In this document: positions 19,457-28,175 of the stretch, in pieces
Layout: the number at the start of each line of letters is the position of its first letter
Numbering within the stretch: position 1 is the stretch's first letter
NCBI GenBank assembly: GCA_902712845.1
Contig: LR743504.1
Span: forward strand, 4,624,001 to 4,688,000
Direction: 5' to 3'
DNA from: Methylobacterium bullatum
GTDB lineage: Bacteria > Pseudomonadota > Alphaproteobacteria > Rhizobiales > Beijerinckiaceae
DNA length: 64,000 nt
The notes under the pieces: model-generated
Told to the model about the DNA's origin: nothing
Seen by the model: only the letters and a program-made list of their open reading frames with translations
The model's database searches: none
Translations under genes and position numbers: made by a program

Positions 19457-21019
19457 ATGTTCGAAGGCCTGTCCGACCGCCTGTCCGGTATCCTCTCGGG
19501 GCTCACCCGTCGGGGTGCGCTCACGGAAGCCGACGTTACGGCGGCGCTCCGCGAGGTGCGCCGCGCGCTGCTCGAAGCCGACGTCGCCCTCGAAGTGGTG
19601 CGCGGCTTCACCGAGAAGGTCCGTGAGAAGGCGGTGGGCGCCGTCGTCGTCAAGTCGGTGACGCCCGGCCAGATGGTCGTGAAGATCGTCAACGACGAAC
19701 TCGTGGCCATGCTCGGCTCCGAGGCCGGCCTCATCGATCTCAACGCCCCCGCCCCCGTCGCCATCCTGATGGTCGGTCTCCAGGGCTCGGGCAAGACCAC
19801 CACCACCGCCAAGATCGCCCGGCGCCTGACCAACCGCGACAAGCGCAAGGTGCTGCTCGCCTCCCTCGACACCCGCCGCCCGGCCGCCATGGAGCAGCTG
19901 GCGATTCTAGCCAAGCAGGTCGGCGTCGACAGCCTGCCCATCGTCGAGGGCCAGTCGGCGGTGCAGATCGCCCGCCGCGCCATGGATGCCGCGCGGCTGG
20001 GCGGTTTCGACGTGGTCATGCTCGACACCGCCGGCCGCATCACCCTCGACGAGGCGCTGATGGCGGAGGCCGCCGAGGTCAAGGCGGCGACGAACCCGCA
20101 CGAAGTCCTGCTGGTGGCCGACGCGCTGACCGGCCAGGACGCGGTGGTCACCGCCCGCGCCTTCGACGAGCGCCTGGGCGTCACCGGCATCGTGCTGACC
20201 CGCATGGACGGCGATTCGCGCGGTGGCGCGGCCCTCTCCATGCGCGCCGTCACCGGCAAGCCGATCAAGCTCGTCGGCACCGGCGAGAAGGTGGACGCGC
20301 TCGAGGAGTTCCACCCCTCCCGCGTCGCCAACCGCATCCTCGGCATGGGCGACATCGTCTCCCTCGTGGAGAAGGCGGCCGAGACCATCGACCACGAGCA
20401 GGCGCTCCGCACCGCGGAGAAGATGCGCAAGGGCAAGTTCGACCTCGACGACCTGTCGATGCAGCTCGCCCAGATGGAGAAGATGGGCGGCATCGGCGGC
20501 CTGATGGGCATGCTGCCCGGCATGGGTGCCATGAAGAAGCAGGTCGAGGGCGCCAATCTCGACGAGAACATGTTCAAGCGCCAGCGCGCCATCATTTCGT
20601 CGATGACCGCGCAGGAGCGCAAGAATCCCGACATCCTCAAGAATTCCCGCAAGAAGCGCATCGCGGCGGGGTCGGGGACGAAGGTGGAGGAGCTCAACAA
20701 GCTCCTCAAGATGCACCGGACCATGGCCGACATGATGAAGGCGATGGGCTCGGGCAAGCGCGGCATCGGCCAGGCGCTCGGCTCGATGTTCGGTCTCGGC
20801 GGTGGCGGGATGGGCGGCATGCCCGGCCTTCCCCCCGGCATGCCCGAGCCGACGCCCGAGCAGATCGCCGCCATCGAGAAGCAGATGGGCGGCAAGCTGC
20901 CTCCCATGCCGCCGGGCTTCGGCGGCGGAAAGATGCCGGGCCTTCCGGGGCTCGGAGGACCGAAGGGGCCAGGCGGTCTGCCGGGCCTCGGCGGTTTCCC
21001 GTTCGGGAAGAAGAAGTAG
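19457..21019 (+). CDS. ffh: Signal recognition particle protein Ffh
   Basis: A 520-residue SRP54 GTPase that binds 4.5S RNA and signal peptides and delivers ribosomes to FtsY. N domain at the start (MFEGLSDRLSGILSGLTRRG); G domain with P-loop GLQGSGKTTTTAK, DTRRPAAMEQL, DTAGR and TRMDGDSRGGAALS; M domain with the methionine-rich GGLMGMLPGMGAMKKQ finger loop and the RNA-binding ERKNPDILKNSRKKRIAAGS. The last 80 residues are an unusual Gly/Met/Pro-rich tail (GMGGMPGLPPGMPEP...) ending FGKKK. Heads the ffh-rpsP-rimM group. Confidence 0.97.
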   Translation: MFEGLSDRLSGILSGLTRRGALTEADVTAALREVRRALLEADVALEVVRGFTEKVREKAVGAVVVKSVTPGQMVVKIVNDELVAMLGSEAGLIDLNAPAPVAILMVGLQGSGKTTTTAKIARRLTNRDKRKVLLASLDTRRPAAMEQLAILAKQVGVDSLPIVEGQSAVQIARRAMDAARLGGFDVVMLDTAGRITLDEALMAEAAEVKAATNPHEVLLVADALTGQDAVVTARAFDERLGVTGIVLTRMDGDSRGGAALSMRAVTGKPIKLVGTGEKVDALEEFHPSRVANRILGMGDIVSLVEKAAETIDHEQALRTAEKMRKGKFDLDDLSMQLAQMEKMGGIGGLMGMLPGMGAMKKQVEGANLDENMFKRQRAIISSMTAQERKNPDILKNSRKKRIAAGSGTKVEELNKLLKMHRTMADMMKAMGSGKRGIGQALGSMFGLGGGGMGGMPGLPPGMPEPTPEQIAAIEKQMGGKLPPMPPGFGGGKMPGLPGLGGPKGPGGLPGLGGFPFGKKK

Positions 21020-21030
21020 GGGCGAATGGG

Positions 21031-21084
21031 GAGTAGCGAATAGCGAAGGGGCGGTAGGCCGGCCCTCTTCGCTACTCACTACTC
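21031..21084. repeat. Imperfect inverted repeat between ffh and rpsP
   Basis: GAGTAGCGAATAGCGAAGGG (21031-21050) is imperfectly complementary to the right arm ending CTACTC (to 21084), with GGCCGGCC near the centre. It can fold into a long hairpin in the ffh-rpsP spacer. It could attenuate transcription or process the mRNA between two genes with very different protein demand. Confidence 0.55.
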
Positions 21085-21130
21085 GCTATCCGCCAAGAAC
21101 GATCAGATTACCAACCTCCAGGAGCACACC

Positions 21131-21493
21131 ATGTCCCTCAAGATCCGTCTCACCCGTGGCGGCGCCAAGAAGCGCCCGTATTACCGCATCGTCGTCGCCG
21201 ATGCCCGCGCGCCCCGCGACGGCCGCTTCATCGAGAAGGTCGGCGTGTATGACCCGATGAAGGCCAAGGACGATCCGGCCCGCATCGTGCTCGAGTCCGA
21301 GAAGATCCAGGCCTGGCTCGCCAAGGGCGCCCAGCCCACCGACCGCGTCCTGCGCTTCCTCGACGCCGCCGGCCTCGCCAAGCGCCCCGCGCGCAACAAC
21401 CCGCAGAAGGCCGAGCCGGGCGAGAAGGCCAAGGAGCGCGCCGCCAAGCGCGCCGAGAAGGCCGCCGCCCCGGCCGAAGACGCCGCGGCCTGA
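21131..21493 (+). CDS. rpsP: 30S ribosomal protein S16
   Basis: A 120-residue ribosomal protein of the small-subunit body, required for 30S assembly. The N-terminus SLKIRLTRGGAKKRPYYRIV is diagnostic, followed by VADARAPRDGRFIEKVGVYD and KIQAWLAKGAQPTDRVLRFL. The C-terminal 35 residues are an Ala/Lys/Glu-rich extension common in alphaproteobacteria. An AGGAG precedes the ATG. The rimM start is 11 bp downstream. Confidence 0.98.
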   Translation: MSLKIRLTRGGAKKRPYYRIVVADARAPRDGRFIEKVGVYDPMKAKDDPARIVLESEKIQAWLAKGAQPTDRVLRFLDAAGLAKRPARNNPQKAEPGEKAKERAAKRAEKAAAPAEDAAA

Positions 21494-21504
21494 GGCCCCC
21501 CGCG

Positions 21505-22191
21505 ATGGCGCGCCGTCCCGGAGGCAGCAATCCCACCGGCGATGGCGGCCGTCGCGACCGCCCGGGCCGCTTAGGCTCGGGTTCGACGACCTCCGCGCAT
21601 CGGCCCCGGCCGATGCCGGAGGTGCCGCTCCCGTCCACGGATCCGAGCCTCGTCCAGATGGGCGAGTTCGGCCGTGCGCACGGGCTCAACGGCGAAATTC
21701 GCCTGAAATCCTATACCGGCGATCCGCAGGCCATCGGCTCCTACGGGCCGCTCATCGGCGCCGGGGGCCAGCGCATCGAGTTCACCGATATGCGCCGGGC
21801 CGGCGGAGCCTCGCCCGACCTGCTCGTGGTGCGGGTGAAGGGCGTCTCCGACCGCAACGGTGCGGAAGCGCTCAACCGCCTCGCCATCTACTTGCCGCGC
21901 GAACGCCTCGGCCAAGTCGAGGACGAAGACGAGTTCTTCACGGCCGATCTCGTCGGCCTCGACGTGGTGGATGTGTCCGGCGCACTCCTCGGCACCGTCA
22001 CCGACGTGCCGAATTACGGCGGCGGCGATCTCCTCGAGATCAAGCCGGCCCTCGGCGGCGCGACCGCGCTCCTGCCCTTCACCAAGGCCTTCGTCCCGAC
22101 CCTCGACGTGGCCAATGGCCGGATCGTCATCGATCCGCCGGACGATCTGTTCGCGCCCGCCGGGCCGAAGCCGCCCGACGAGCCCGCCTGA
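21505..22191 (+). CDS. rimM: Ribosome maturation factor RimM
   Basis: A 16S rRNA processing factor that binds S19 and assists 30S head assembly. The core begins VQMGEFGRAHGLNGEIRLKS, with VRVKGVSDRNGAEALNRLAI and the PRC-barrel segment EFFTADLVGLDVVD and PNYGGGDLLEI. From the ATG at 21505 (GAGG 8-11 nt upstream, overlapping the end of rpsP) the protein is 228 residues, including about 36 residues of Gly/Arg/Pro-rich low-complexity N-terminus. ATG 21613 would remove that extension. Normally followed directly by trmD, but here two minus-strand genes intervene. Confidence 0.94.
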   Translation: MARRPGGSNPTGDGGRRDRPGRLGSGSTTSAHRPRPMPEVPLPSTDPSLVQMGEFGRAHGLNGEIRLKSYTGDPQAIGSYGPLIGAGGQRIEFTDMRRAGGASPDLLVVRVKGVSDRNGAEALNRLAIYLPRERLGQVEDEDEFFTADLVGLDVVDVSGALLGTVTDVPNYGGGDLLEIKPALGGATALLPFTKAFVPTLDVANGRIVIDPPDDLFAPAGPKPPDEPA

Positions 22192-22219
22192 GGCGCGGGC
22201 GACCCGACCGGGCCGTCGC

Positions 22220-23011
22220 TCAGGGCTTGAGGCTCGTCATCGCCGTCCGCGCCGTCTCCAGCGGTGCCGCCGTCACCGGCATCGGCCCGTCGAAGGGCCG
22301 CTCGTGCAGGCCGATCATGCCCAGCGTCGTCACCGTGGCGACCGAGAACAGGATCATCGCCACGGCCTGCGGCACCGGCTTGTCCACATGGATCAGCCCA
22401 ATGGACACGAGGGTGAGGAGCGCCAGCACCATCAGGGTCAGCCATTTCGACTGATCGCCCTGCACGTTGCTGAGGCCGAGGCGCGTGCCCCGCTCGGCCC
22501 GCAGGTTCATCACCGCATCGAGAAGGCTCCCATGCGCGGCGGCTCCCGCCTCGGCGCTGTGCCGGGGATCGGCCACGGACTGCATCAACTCGCCCAGGGC
22601 CTCGTTCGCGGTCGCCGACGACTCGCCCACCGTCATCTTCGGCCATTCGTCGTCGATCAGCGCATTCGCATAGGCGACCAGCTTGGTGCGGATCGCGGAC
22701 ATGTCGGATGCCGTGGCGAGGCTCAGGTCATGCACGGCGAGGAGGTTGGTCTTCTCCGATTGGACGATCTTCGTCGCTTGCCGCTGACGCTCCCAGGCGT
22801 CGTTGGCCACGAAGCCCGTGAGCAGCGCCAGCATCACCGAGATGGCGTTGAAATAGGGTGCGACGACGCCGATGCCGAGCTTGTGCATGCTCGGGCGGGT
22901 CGCGGACCAGGTGGAGAGAAGGCTGATGGCGCCCATGCAGACCGCGAAGACGGCGCTCAACAGGACGAACATCAGCCAGACAGGCTGATCGAGCCAAAAC
23001 GTCAGGACCAC
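22220..23011 (-). CDS. DUF4239 (bestrophin-like) membrane protein
   Basis: A 263-residue inner-membrane protein. Two hydrophobic segments are near the N-terminus (about 10-32 and 48-65, the second in APYFNAISVMLALLTGFVAN) and two near the C-terminus (about 188-205 and 212-230). A soluble helical region between them holds RQRQATKIVQSEKTNLLAVH, typical of DUF4239 proteins. Molecular function unknown. Together with the following methyltransferase gene it forms a minus-strand block separating rimM from trmD. Confidence 0.8.
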   Translation of the reverse strand: MVLTFWLDQPVWLMFVLLSAVFAVCMGAISLLSTWSATRPSMHKLGIGVVAPYFNAISVMLALLTGFVANDAWERQRQATKIVQSEKTNLLAVHDLSLATASDMSAIRTKLVAYANALIDDEWPKMTVGESSATANEALGELMQSVADPRHSAEAGAAAHGSLLDAVMNLRAERGTRLGLSNVQGDQSKWLTLMVLALLTLVSIGLIHVDKPVPQAVAMILFSVATVTTLGMIGLHERPFDGPMPVTAAPLETARTAMTSLKP

Positions 23012-23090
23012 GCAAACATTCTCCCGCTCGGTCTTCGAGGCGGGGCCACCCTAGCGGTTCGCCGCTACCGAACCGTGAATCCGGCCTCGA

Positions 23091-23831
23091 TCATCGCCGG
23101 TCGGATCGTGTCGCCACGTCCTTGCACGGCGTGATTGAAGAGGGGGCGGGACGCGCATCGAGTGTGGGCGCCTCGAACACCGCGAGATAGCCGACCCCGC
23201 CCTCCAGCACCGAGAAGCCGGTCTCCCGGTAGCCGGCCGCCGCGAGTTCGCAGCGCAGCAGGGCCGGCGGCGTGCCGTGCCGCGAGGGAATCGCGTCGGC
23301 ATCGACGATCCCCACCCGGCCGCCGGGCTTCATCGCGGCGGCGAGGTTGTGCAGGAGACCATAGGGCTGGCTGATCTCGTGATACATGTGCACCAGCAAC
23401 GCCGCATCGAGGGAGCCGGACGGGATCCTCGGGTCGTGCGGCTCGCCCCTTACCACGGTGACGTTTCCGAGCTTGGCCTGCGCGATGCGGGCCGTCAGGT
23501 CGGCGAGGTAGCGCGGCGTCACGTCCTCGGCGACGATCCGCCCATGCGGTCCGACCCGCTCGGCGAGACGCACCGTGTAATAGCCGCTGCCGGCCCCGAT
23601 ATCGGCCACCGTCTCCCCGGGCGCGATCCGCATCAGCCGCGCCACCTGACCGACCTCGTCGACCTTGTCGCGATGGGCCTCCGACGCCCAGAGCGGCGCG
23701 ATGATCTCGGCCACCGGTCTGTCCGGCCTCGGAAAGGCGGAAGCGGGGGCGCCGGGAGGTGCCAGCGGTTCTGCGGCAAAGGCCGGGACGATGAGGGCGA
23801 GGAAGGCGGCGAGGGCGAGACGACGGGTCAT
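23091..23831 (-). CDS. Exported class I SAM-dependent methyltransferase-like protein
   Basis: A 246-residue protein with a signal-peptide-like N-terminus (MTRRLALAAFLALIVPAFAA). The methyltransferase fold shows motif I ETVADIGAGSGYYTVRLAE, the acidic GRIVAEDV and the motif IV region LDAALLVHMYHEI, with a KPGGRVGIVDAD strand. A SAM-dependent enzyme with a leader peptide is unusual, because SAM is cytosolic, although such proteins are frequent in this group. Substrate unknown. The ATG at 23831 gives the leader; an in-frame ATG at 23852 adds seven residues. Confidence 0.8.
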   Translation of the reverse strand: MTRRLALAAFLALIVPAFAAEPLAPPGAPASAFPRPDRPVAEIIAPLWASEAHRDKVDEVGQVARLMRIAPGETVADIGAGSGYYTVRLAERVGPHGRIVAEDVTPRYLADLTARIAQAKLGNVTVVRGEPHDPRIPSGSLDAALLVHMYHEISQPYGLLHNLAAAMKPGGRVGIVDADAIPSRHGTPPALLRCELAAAGYRETGFSVLEGGVGYLAVFEAPTLDARPAPSSITPCKDVATRSDRR

Positions 23832-23969
23832 GACGGGACAACGAGGCCGCACGCCCGGAAGTGCCCTCCCCCGGTTGCGGCGCGTCGGCGTTCGTCGGCG
23901 GAGCCTGTCGCGGCGTACAGAGAGAAGGGCGTTGTTGACCCGCCCTCACCACACGCGCCATCAAGCGGC

Positions 23970-24686
23970 ATGACGAGCGCGCCCTGGTCCGCCACGATCC
24001 TCACCCTCTACCCCGAGATGTTTCCCGGCCTCCTCGGGATGTCGCTCTCGGGCGATGCGCTCGCGCGCGGAACCTGGACCCTGGAGGCCCGGCAGATCCG
24101 CGAGCACGGGATCGGCCGCCACCGGGCGGTGGACGACACCCCCGCCGGCGGCGGCGCGGGCATGGTGCTGCGCTGCGACGTGCTGGGTGCGGCCATCGAT
24201 GCCGCCGCCTCCCCCGGCGATACCCGCCCCCGGCTGCTCATGAGCCCGCGCGGCCGCCCCCTGACGCAGGGGCGCGTGCGCGAACTGGCGGAGGGGCCGG
24301 GCATCGTCGTGGTGTGCGGCCGTTTCGAGGGGGTGGACGAGCGGGTCATCGCGGCGCGGGGCCTCGAGGAGGTCTCCATCGGCGACTACATCCTGTCGGG
24401 CGGCGAGGTCGCGGCCCTCGTCGTCATCGATGCCTGTGTCCGCCTGCTGCCCGGCGTCATGGGCAAGGCGGTCTCGGGCGACGAGGAGAGTTTCGAGGGC
24501 GGGCTCCTCGAATACCCGCACTACACCCGGCCGCGGGAGTGGGAGGGCCGTGCGATTCCCGACATCCTCACCGGCGGCAACCATGGCGCCATCGCCCGCT
24601 GGCGGCGGGAGGAGGCGGAACGGATCACCCACGAGCGCCGGCCCGACCTGATGGGTGCGAGCAAGTCTCACCCGACAAAGGCCTGA
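23970..24686 (+). CDS. trmD: tRNA (guanine-37-N1)-methyltransferase TrmD
   Basis: A 238-residue SPOUT methyltransferase that makes m1G37 and prevents +1 frameshifting. The N-terminus has ATILTLYPEMFPGLLGMSL; diagnostic segments are DDTPAGGGAGMVLRCDV, CGRFEGVDERVI, SIGDYILSGGEVAALVVIDA and the C-terminal GGNHGAIARWRREEAE. The start ATG is at 23970; the open frame extends upstream into noncoding sequence. It is separated from rimM by about 1.8 kb of opposite-strand genes, and no rplS follows. Confidence 0.96.
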   Translation: MTSAPWSATILTLYPEMFPGLLGMSLSGDALARGTWTLEARQIREHGIGRHRAVDDTPAGGGAGMVLRCDVLGAAIDAAASPGDTRPRLLMSPRGRPLTQGRVRELAEGPGIVVVCGRFEGVDERVIAARGLEEVSIGDYILSGGEVAALVVIDACVRLLPGVMGKAVSGDEESFEGGLLEYPHYTRPREWEGRAIPDILTGGNHGAIARWRREEAERITHERRPDLMGASKSHPTKA

Positions 24687-24843
24687 TTCTCAAAGACTTG
24701 GTCGGAAATACCCGCTCCGCTGTGCTGGGCGGGACTGAATTTATCGCCCGAGCATCTTGCTAAGTTGCCGGGACGGGTCCATTGGCAGCGCCGGGCCACT
24801 CCTCCCCAACGAGGAGCATTCATCTGTAAGGATGGACTTTGTC

Positions 24844-26010
24844 ATGACACGTCCCAACACGCGCCCCCGCGTGCCGAACTTCTCGTCCGGCCCCTGCACC
24901 AAGCGTCCCGGCTGGACCCTGCAGGCCCTTCAGAACGCCGCGCTCGGCCGCTCGCACCGCTCCCCCGCCGGCAAGGCCAAGCTGGTCGAGGCCATCGAGT
25001 TGACCCGCACCGTGCTGCGCGTGCCCGCCGATTACCGCATCGCCATCGTCCCCGCCTCCGATACCGGCGCCGTCGAGATGGCCATGTGGTCGATGCTCGG
25101 CCCGAAGACCGTCGAAGTGGCCGCCTGGGAAGCTTTCGGCTCCGAATGGGTCACGGACGCGCTGCAGGAACTCAAGATCTCGCCCATCGTCCACCAGACC
25201 GCCTACGGCGTGCTGCCGGACCTGTCGGCCATCGACACGAAGCACAACGACGTCATCTTCACCTGGAACGGCACCGCCGCCGGCGTCCGCGTGCCGAACG
25301 GCGACTGGATCGCCGCCGACCGCGAAGGCGTCACCATCTGCGACGCGACCTCGGCCGCCTTCGCCATGCCGCTCGACTGGGCCAAGCTCGATGTCGTCAC
25401 TTTCTCCTGGCAGAAAGTGATGGGCGGCGAGGCCGCGCACGGCATGCTGATCCTCTCGCCCCGCGCCGTCGCGCGCATCGAGAGCAACACCCCCGCCTGG
25501 CCGATCCCGAAGGTCTTCCGCATGGCCAAGGGCGGCAAGCTGATCGAGGGCATCTTCAAGGGCGACACAATCAACACGCCCTCGCTCCTCGCGGTGGAGG
25601 ATTACCTCGACACCCTGCGTTGGGCGCAGAGCATCGGCGGTCTCGACGCGCTCCATGCCCGCGCCGACGCCAATGCCAAGGTCGTCCACGACTGGGTGGC
25701 GCGGACCCCCTGGATCGGGCACCTCGCCGTCGACCCGGCGACGTATTCGAACACCGGCGTCTGCCTCGTCATCACCGATCCGGACGTGCTCGCCAAGGGT
25801 GACGCCACCGTGGCGGCGGTCGCCAAGGGCATCGCCGACACGCTCGATGCCGAGGGCATCGCCTTCGACATCGGCGCCTATCGCGACGCGCCGGCCGGCC
25901 TGCGCATCTGGTGCGGCGGCACTGTGGAGACCTCGGATCTCGAGGCCCTGATGCCGTGGCTCGACTGGGCCTATGCGGCCGAGAAGGCGAAGCTCGCCAA
26001 GGCTGCCTGA
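24844..26010 (+). CDS. serC: Phosphoserine aminotransferase
   Basis: A 388-residue PLP enzyme converting 3-phosphohydroxypyruvate to phosphoserine. It starts TRPNTRPRVPNFSSGPCTKR, with EMAMWSMLGPK, ICDATSAAFAMPLDWAKLDV and the PLP-lysine region FSWQKVMGGEAAHGMLILSP. This long alphaproteobacterial form differs from the shorter E. coli SerC. AAGGA precedes the ATG at 24844 by 11 nt; ATG 24832 is an alternative. It is followed by serA after a 200-bp repeat-containing gap, giving the two-step phosphorylated serine pathway. Confidence 0.95.
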   Translation: MTRPNTRPRVPNFSSGPCTKRPGWTLQALQNAALGRSHRSPAGKAKLVEAIELTRTVLRVPADYRIAIVPASDTGAVEMAMWSMLGPKTVEVAAWEAFGSEWVTDALQELKISPIVHQTAYGVLPDLSAIDTKHNDVIFTWNGTAAGVRVPNGDWIAADREGVTICDATSAAFAMPLDWAKLDVVTFSWQKVMGGEAAHGMLILSPRAVARIESNTPAWPIPKVFRMAKGGKLIEGIFKGDTINTPSLLAVEDYLDTLRWAQSIGGLDALHARADANAKVVHDWVARTPWIGHLAVDPATYSNTGVCLVITDPDVLAKGDATVAAVAKGIADTLDAEGIAFDIGAYRDAPAGLRIWCGGTVETSDLEALMPWLDWAYAAEKAKLAKAA

Positions 26011-26012
26011 GG

Positions 26013-26156
26013 CAATGCTCCCCTCCCCCTCTCCCCTCTGCGGGAGAGGGTGGCCCGCGCAGCGGGTCGGGTGAGGGGAGCGCGCCGTCCGGAGAGGTCG
26101 TCCCCTCTCCCGGTCGCTCCGCGACCACCCTCCCCCGCAATGGGGGGAGGGTTGAG
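26013..26156. repeat. GC-rich composite inverted repeat between serC and serA
   Basis: Contains CTCCCCTCCCCCTCTCCCCT, CTGCGGGAGAGGGTGG, CCGCGCAGCGGGTCGGGTGA, GGTCGTCCCCTCTCCCGGTC and CACCCTCCCCCGCAATGGGG. The C-rich and G-rich modules are complementary, so strong hairpins can form. Same general type as the repeats at 2472, 27894 and 30341 but a more diverged version. It may separate serC and serA expression. Confidence 0.6.
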
Positions 26157-26219
26157 ACCTGCCGCGCCCTCACACCTCATCACCGAAATCACTCCCTTCC
26201 TCAAGAGCCGGAGGCCATC

Positions 26220-27812
26220 ATGGCTGCTCCCAAGGTGCTCATTTCTGATTCCCTCTCCAATGCCGCCGTCCAGATCTTTCGTGACCGTGGAATCGATGTC
26301 GACTTCTTCCCCAACCTCGGCAAGGACAAGGAACGCTTCGCGGCCGTCATCGGCCATTACGACGGTCTCGCCATCCGCTCGGCCACCAAGGTCACGCAGA
26401 AGGTGTTGGCCCAGACCTCGCGGCTGAAGGTCATCGGCCGGGCGGGAATCGGCGTCGACAACGTCGATGTCGCCGCCGCCACGGCGCGCGGCGTCATCGT
26501 CATGAACACGCCGTTCGGCAATTCCATCACCACCGCCGAACACGCCATCGCGATGATGTTCGCCCTGGCGCGGCAGATCCCGCAGGCGGATCTCTCGACC
26601 CAGGCCGGCAAGTGGGAGAAGAACCGCTTCATGGGCGTCGAGCTGACCGGCAAGACGCTGGGCATCGTCGGCTGCGGCAATATCGGCGCCATCGTGGCCG
26701 ACCGCGCGGTGGGCCTGAAGCTCAAGGTCGTGGCCTACGACCCCTACCTCTCCCCCGAGCGCGCCCTCGAGATCGGCGTGGAGAAGGTCGAGCTCGACGC
26801 GCTGCTGGCGCGGGCCGACATCATCACGCTCCACGTGCCGATGACGGACAAGACCCGCAACATCCTGTCGGCCGAGAACCTGGCGCGGACGAAGCCCGGC
26901 GTGCGCATCGTCAACTGCGCCCGTGGCGGCCTCGTGGACGAGGTGGCGCTGCGTGCCGCCCTCGATTCGGGCCATGTGGCCGGCGCGGCCTTCGACGTGT
27001 TCATCGAGGAGCCCGCCACCGCCAACCCGCTCTTCGGCCATCCGAACGTCATCTGCACACCGCATCTCGGTGCCTCCACCAACGAGGCCCAGGAAAACGT
27101 GGCGCTGCAGGTCGCCGAGCAGATGTCCGATTACCTGATGACCGGGGCCATCACCAATGCGATCAACTTCCCGTCCATCTCTGCGGATGAGGCTCCCCGG
27201 TTGAAGCCGTTCGTGGCGCTCGCCGAAAAGCTCGGCTCGTTCCTCGGCCAGCTCACGGACGCGCCGATCAAGGGCATCCGCATCACCTACGAAGGCGCTG
27301 TGGCGGGCATGAACACCCGCGCTCTCACGGCGGCGGCGGTGACCGGGGCGCTGCGGCCATTCCTGCAGGACATCAACATGGTCTCCGCGCCCGCTCTGGC
27401 GCGCGAGCGCGGCATCGTGGTGGACGAGATCAAGCGCGAGGGCGGGGCGAGCGACTACGAATCCGTCATCCGCATCACGATCGATGCCGAGGACATGCCG
27501 CGCGACGCCGCTGGGACGGTCTTCCATGACGGCAAGCCGCGAATCATCGAGATCCGCTCCATCGCCATCGACGCCGCCTTCGCGCCGCACATGCTCTACG
27601 TGCGCAACCACGACAAGCCGGGCTTCATCGGCCGGCTCGGCACCATCCTGGGCGAGGCCGGCGTCAACGTCGCGACCTTCAACCTCGGCCGCGAGGAAGA
27701 GGGCGGCAACGCCATCTGCTTCTGCGCCGTGGATGCGCCGATCTCGGAGAGCGTGCGGGCGGAGATCGAGACGATCCCGCAGGTGAAGCGGGCACGGCCG
27801 GTGAGCTTCTGA
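26220..27812 (+). CDS. serA: D-3-phosphoglycerate dehydrogenase
   Basis: A 530-residue enzyme catalysing the first step of serine synthesis. N-terminal substrate domain PKVLISDSLSNAAVQIFRDR; NAD-binding LTGKTLGIVGCGNIGAIVAD; catalytic-site segments RIVNCARGGLVDE (Arg), DVFIEEPATANPLFG (Glu) and NVICTPHLGASTNEAQENVA (His). An intervening ASB domain and a C-terminal ACT domain (HMLYVRNHDKPGFIGRLGTI) complete the long type of PHGDH, in which ACT may mediate serine feedback. GGAGG lies 5 nt before the ATG at 26220. Confidence 0.97.
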   Translation: MAAPKVLISDSLSNAAVQIFRDRGIDVDFFPNLGKDKERFAAVIGHYDGLAIRSATKVTQKVLAQTSRLKVIGRAGIGVDNVDVAAATARGVIVMNTPFGNSITTAEHAIAMMFALARQIPQADLSTQAGKWEKNRFMGVELTGKTLGIVGCGNIGAIVADRAVGLKLKVVAYDPYLSPERALEIGVEKVELDALLARADIITLHVPMTDKTRNILSAENLARTKPGVRIVNCARGGLVDEVALRAALDSGHVAGAAFDVFIEEPATANPLFGHPNVICTPHLGASTNEAQENVALQVAEQMSDYLMTGAITNAINFPSISADEAPRLKPFVALAEKLGSFLGQLTDAPIKGIRITYEGAVAGMNTRALTAAAVTGALRPFLQDINMVSAPALARERGIVVDEIKREGGASDYESVIRITIDAEDMPRDAAGTVFHDGKPRIIEIRSIAIDAAFAPHMLYVRNHDKPGFIGRLGTILGEAGVNVATFNLGREEEGGNAICFCAVDAPISESVRAEIETIPQVKRARPVSF

Positions 27813-27893
27813 CCGGGGCGAGCTTTCGTTCGGTCTCACCCTACTACCCCCTTTTGCGGGCTTTCAGATTCGCACATGTCGCGGGATGCGCGG

Positions 27894-28012
27894 CTCTCCT
27901 CCCCCTTGTGGGGAGGAGTTGGAGGTGGGGGTGATTGGGCGACCCTCAGCCGTCGGAGGCGGGCGGAGCCACCCCCACTCCTGACCTCTCCCCACAAGGG
28001 GGAGAGGGACGC
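27894..28012. repeat. GC-rich composite inverted repeat upstream of mtnA
   Basis: Occupies the centre of the 363-bp serA-mtnA gap. CTCCTCCCCCTTGTGGGGAG and GGAGTTGGAGGTGGGGGTGA on the left are partly complementary to GAGCCACCCCCACTCCTGAC and CTCTCCCCACAAGGGGGAGA on the right. No gene was recognised in 27813-28175. It should also hold the mtnA promoter. Confidence 0.65.
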
Positions 28013-28175
28013 GGTCTGCCTACGAAAGCAGGTGTGCAAATCAAGCCAGGAAGGTAGGGCGGGATTTCGAGCGGCTGGCCTTCCAGCTCGCACGTCCCTT
28101 AAGGACCGAAGCGACAAGCATGGGGCGTGGCCCCAGGACTGGCCCTTGCGCCCGGAACATGCGAGAGGCCCGCGC

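Noticed and set aside
27894..28012. Repeat cluster considered as a CRISPR or riboswitch upstream of mtnA
   Set aside because: No regular repeat-spacer pattern, and no SAM-riboswitch-like conserved core was seen; it matches the GC-rich intergenic repeat type.
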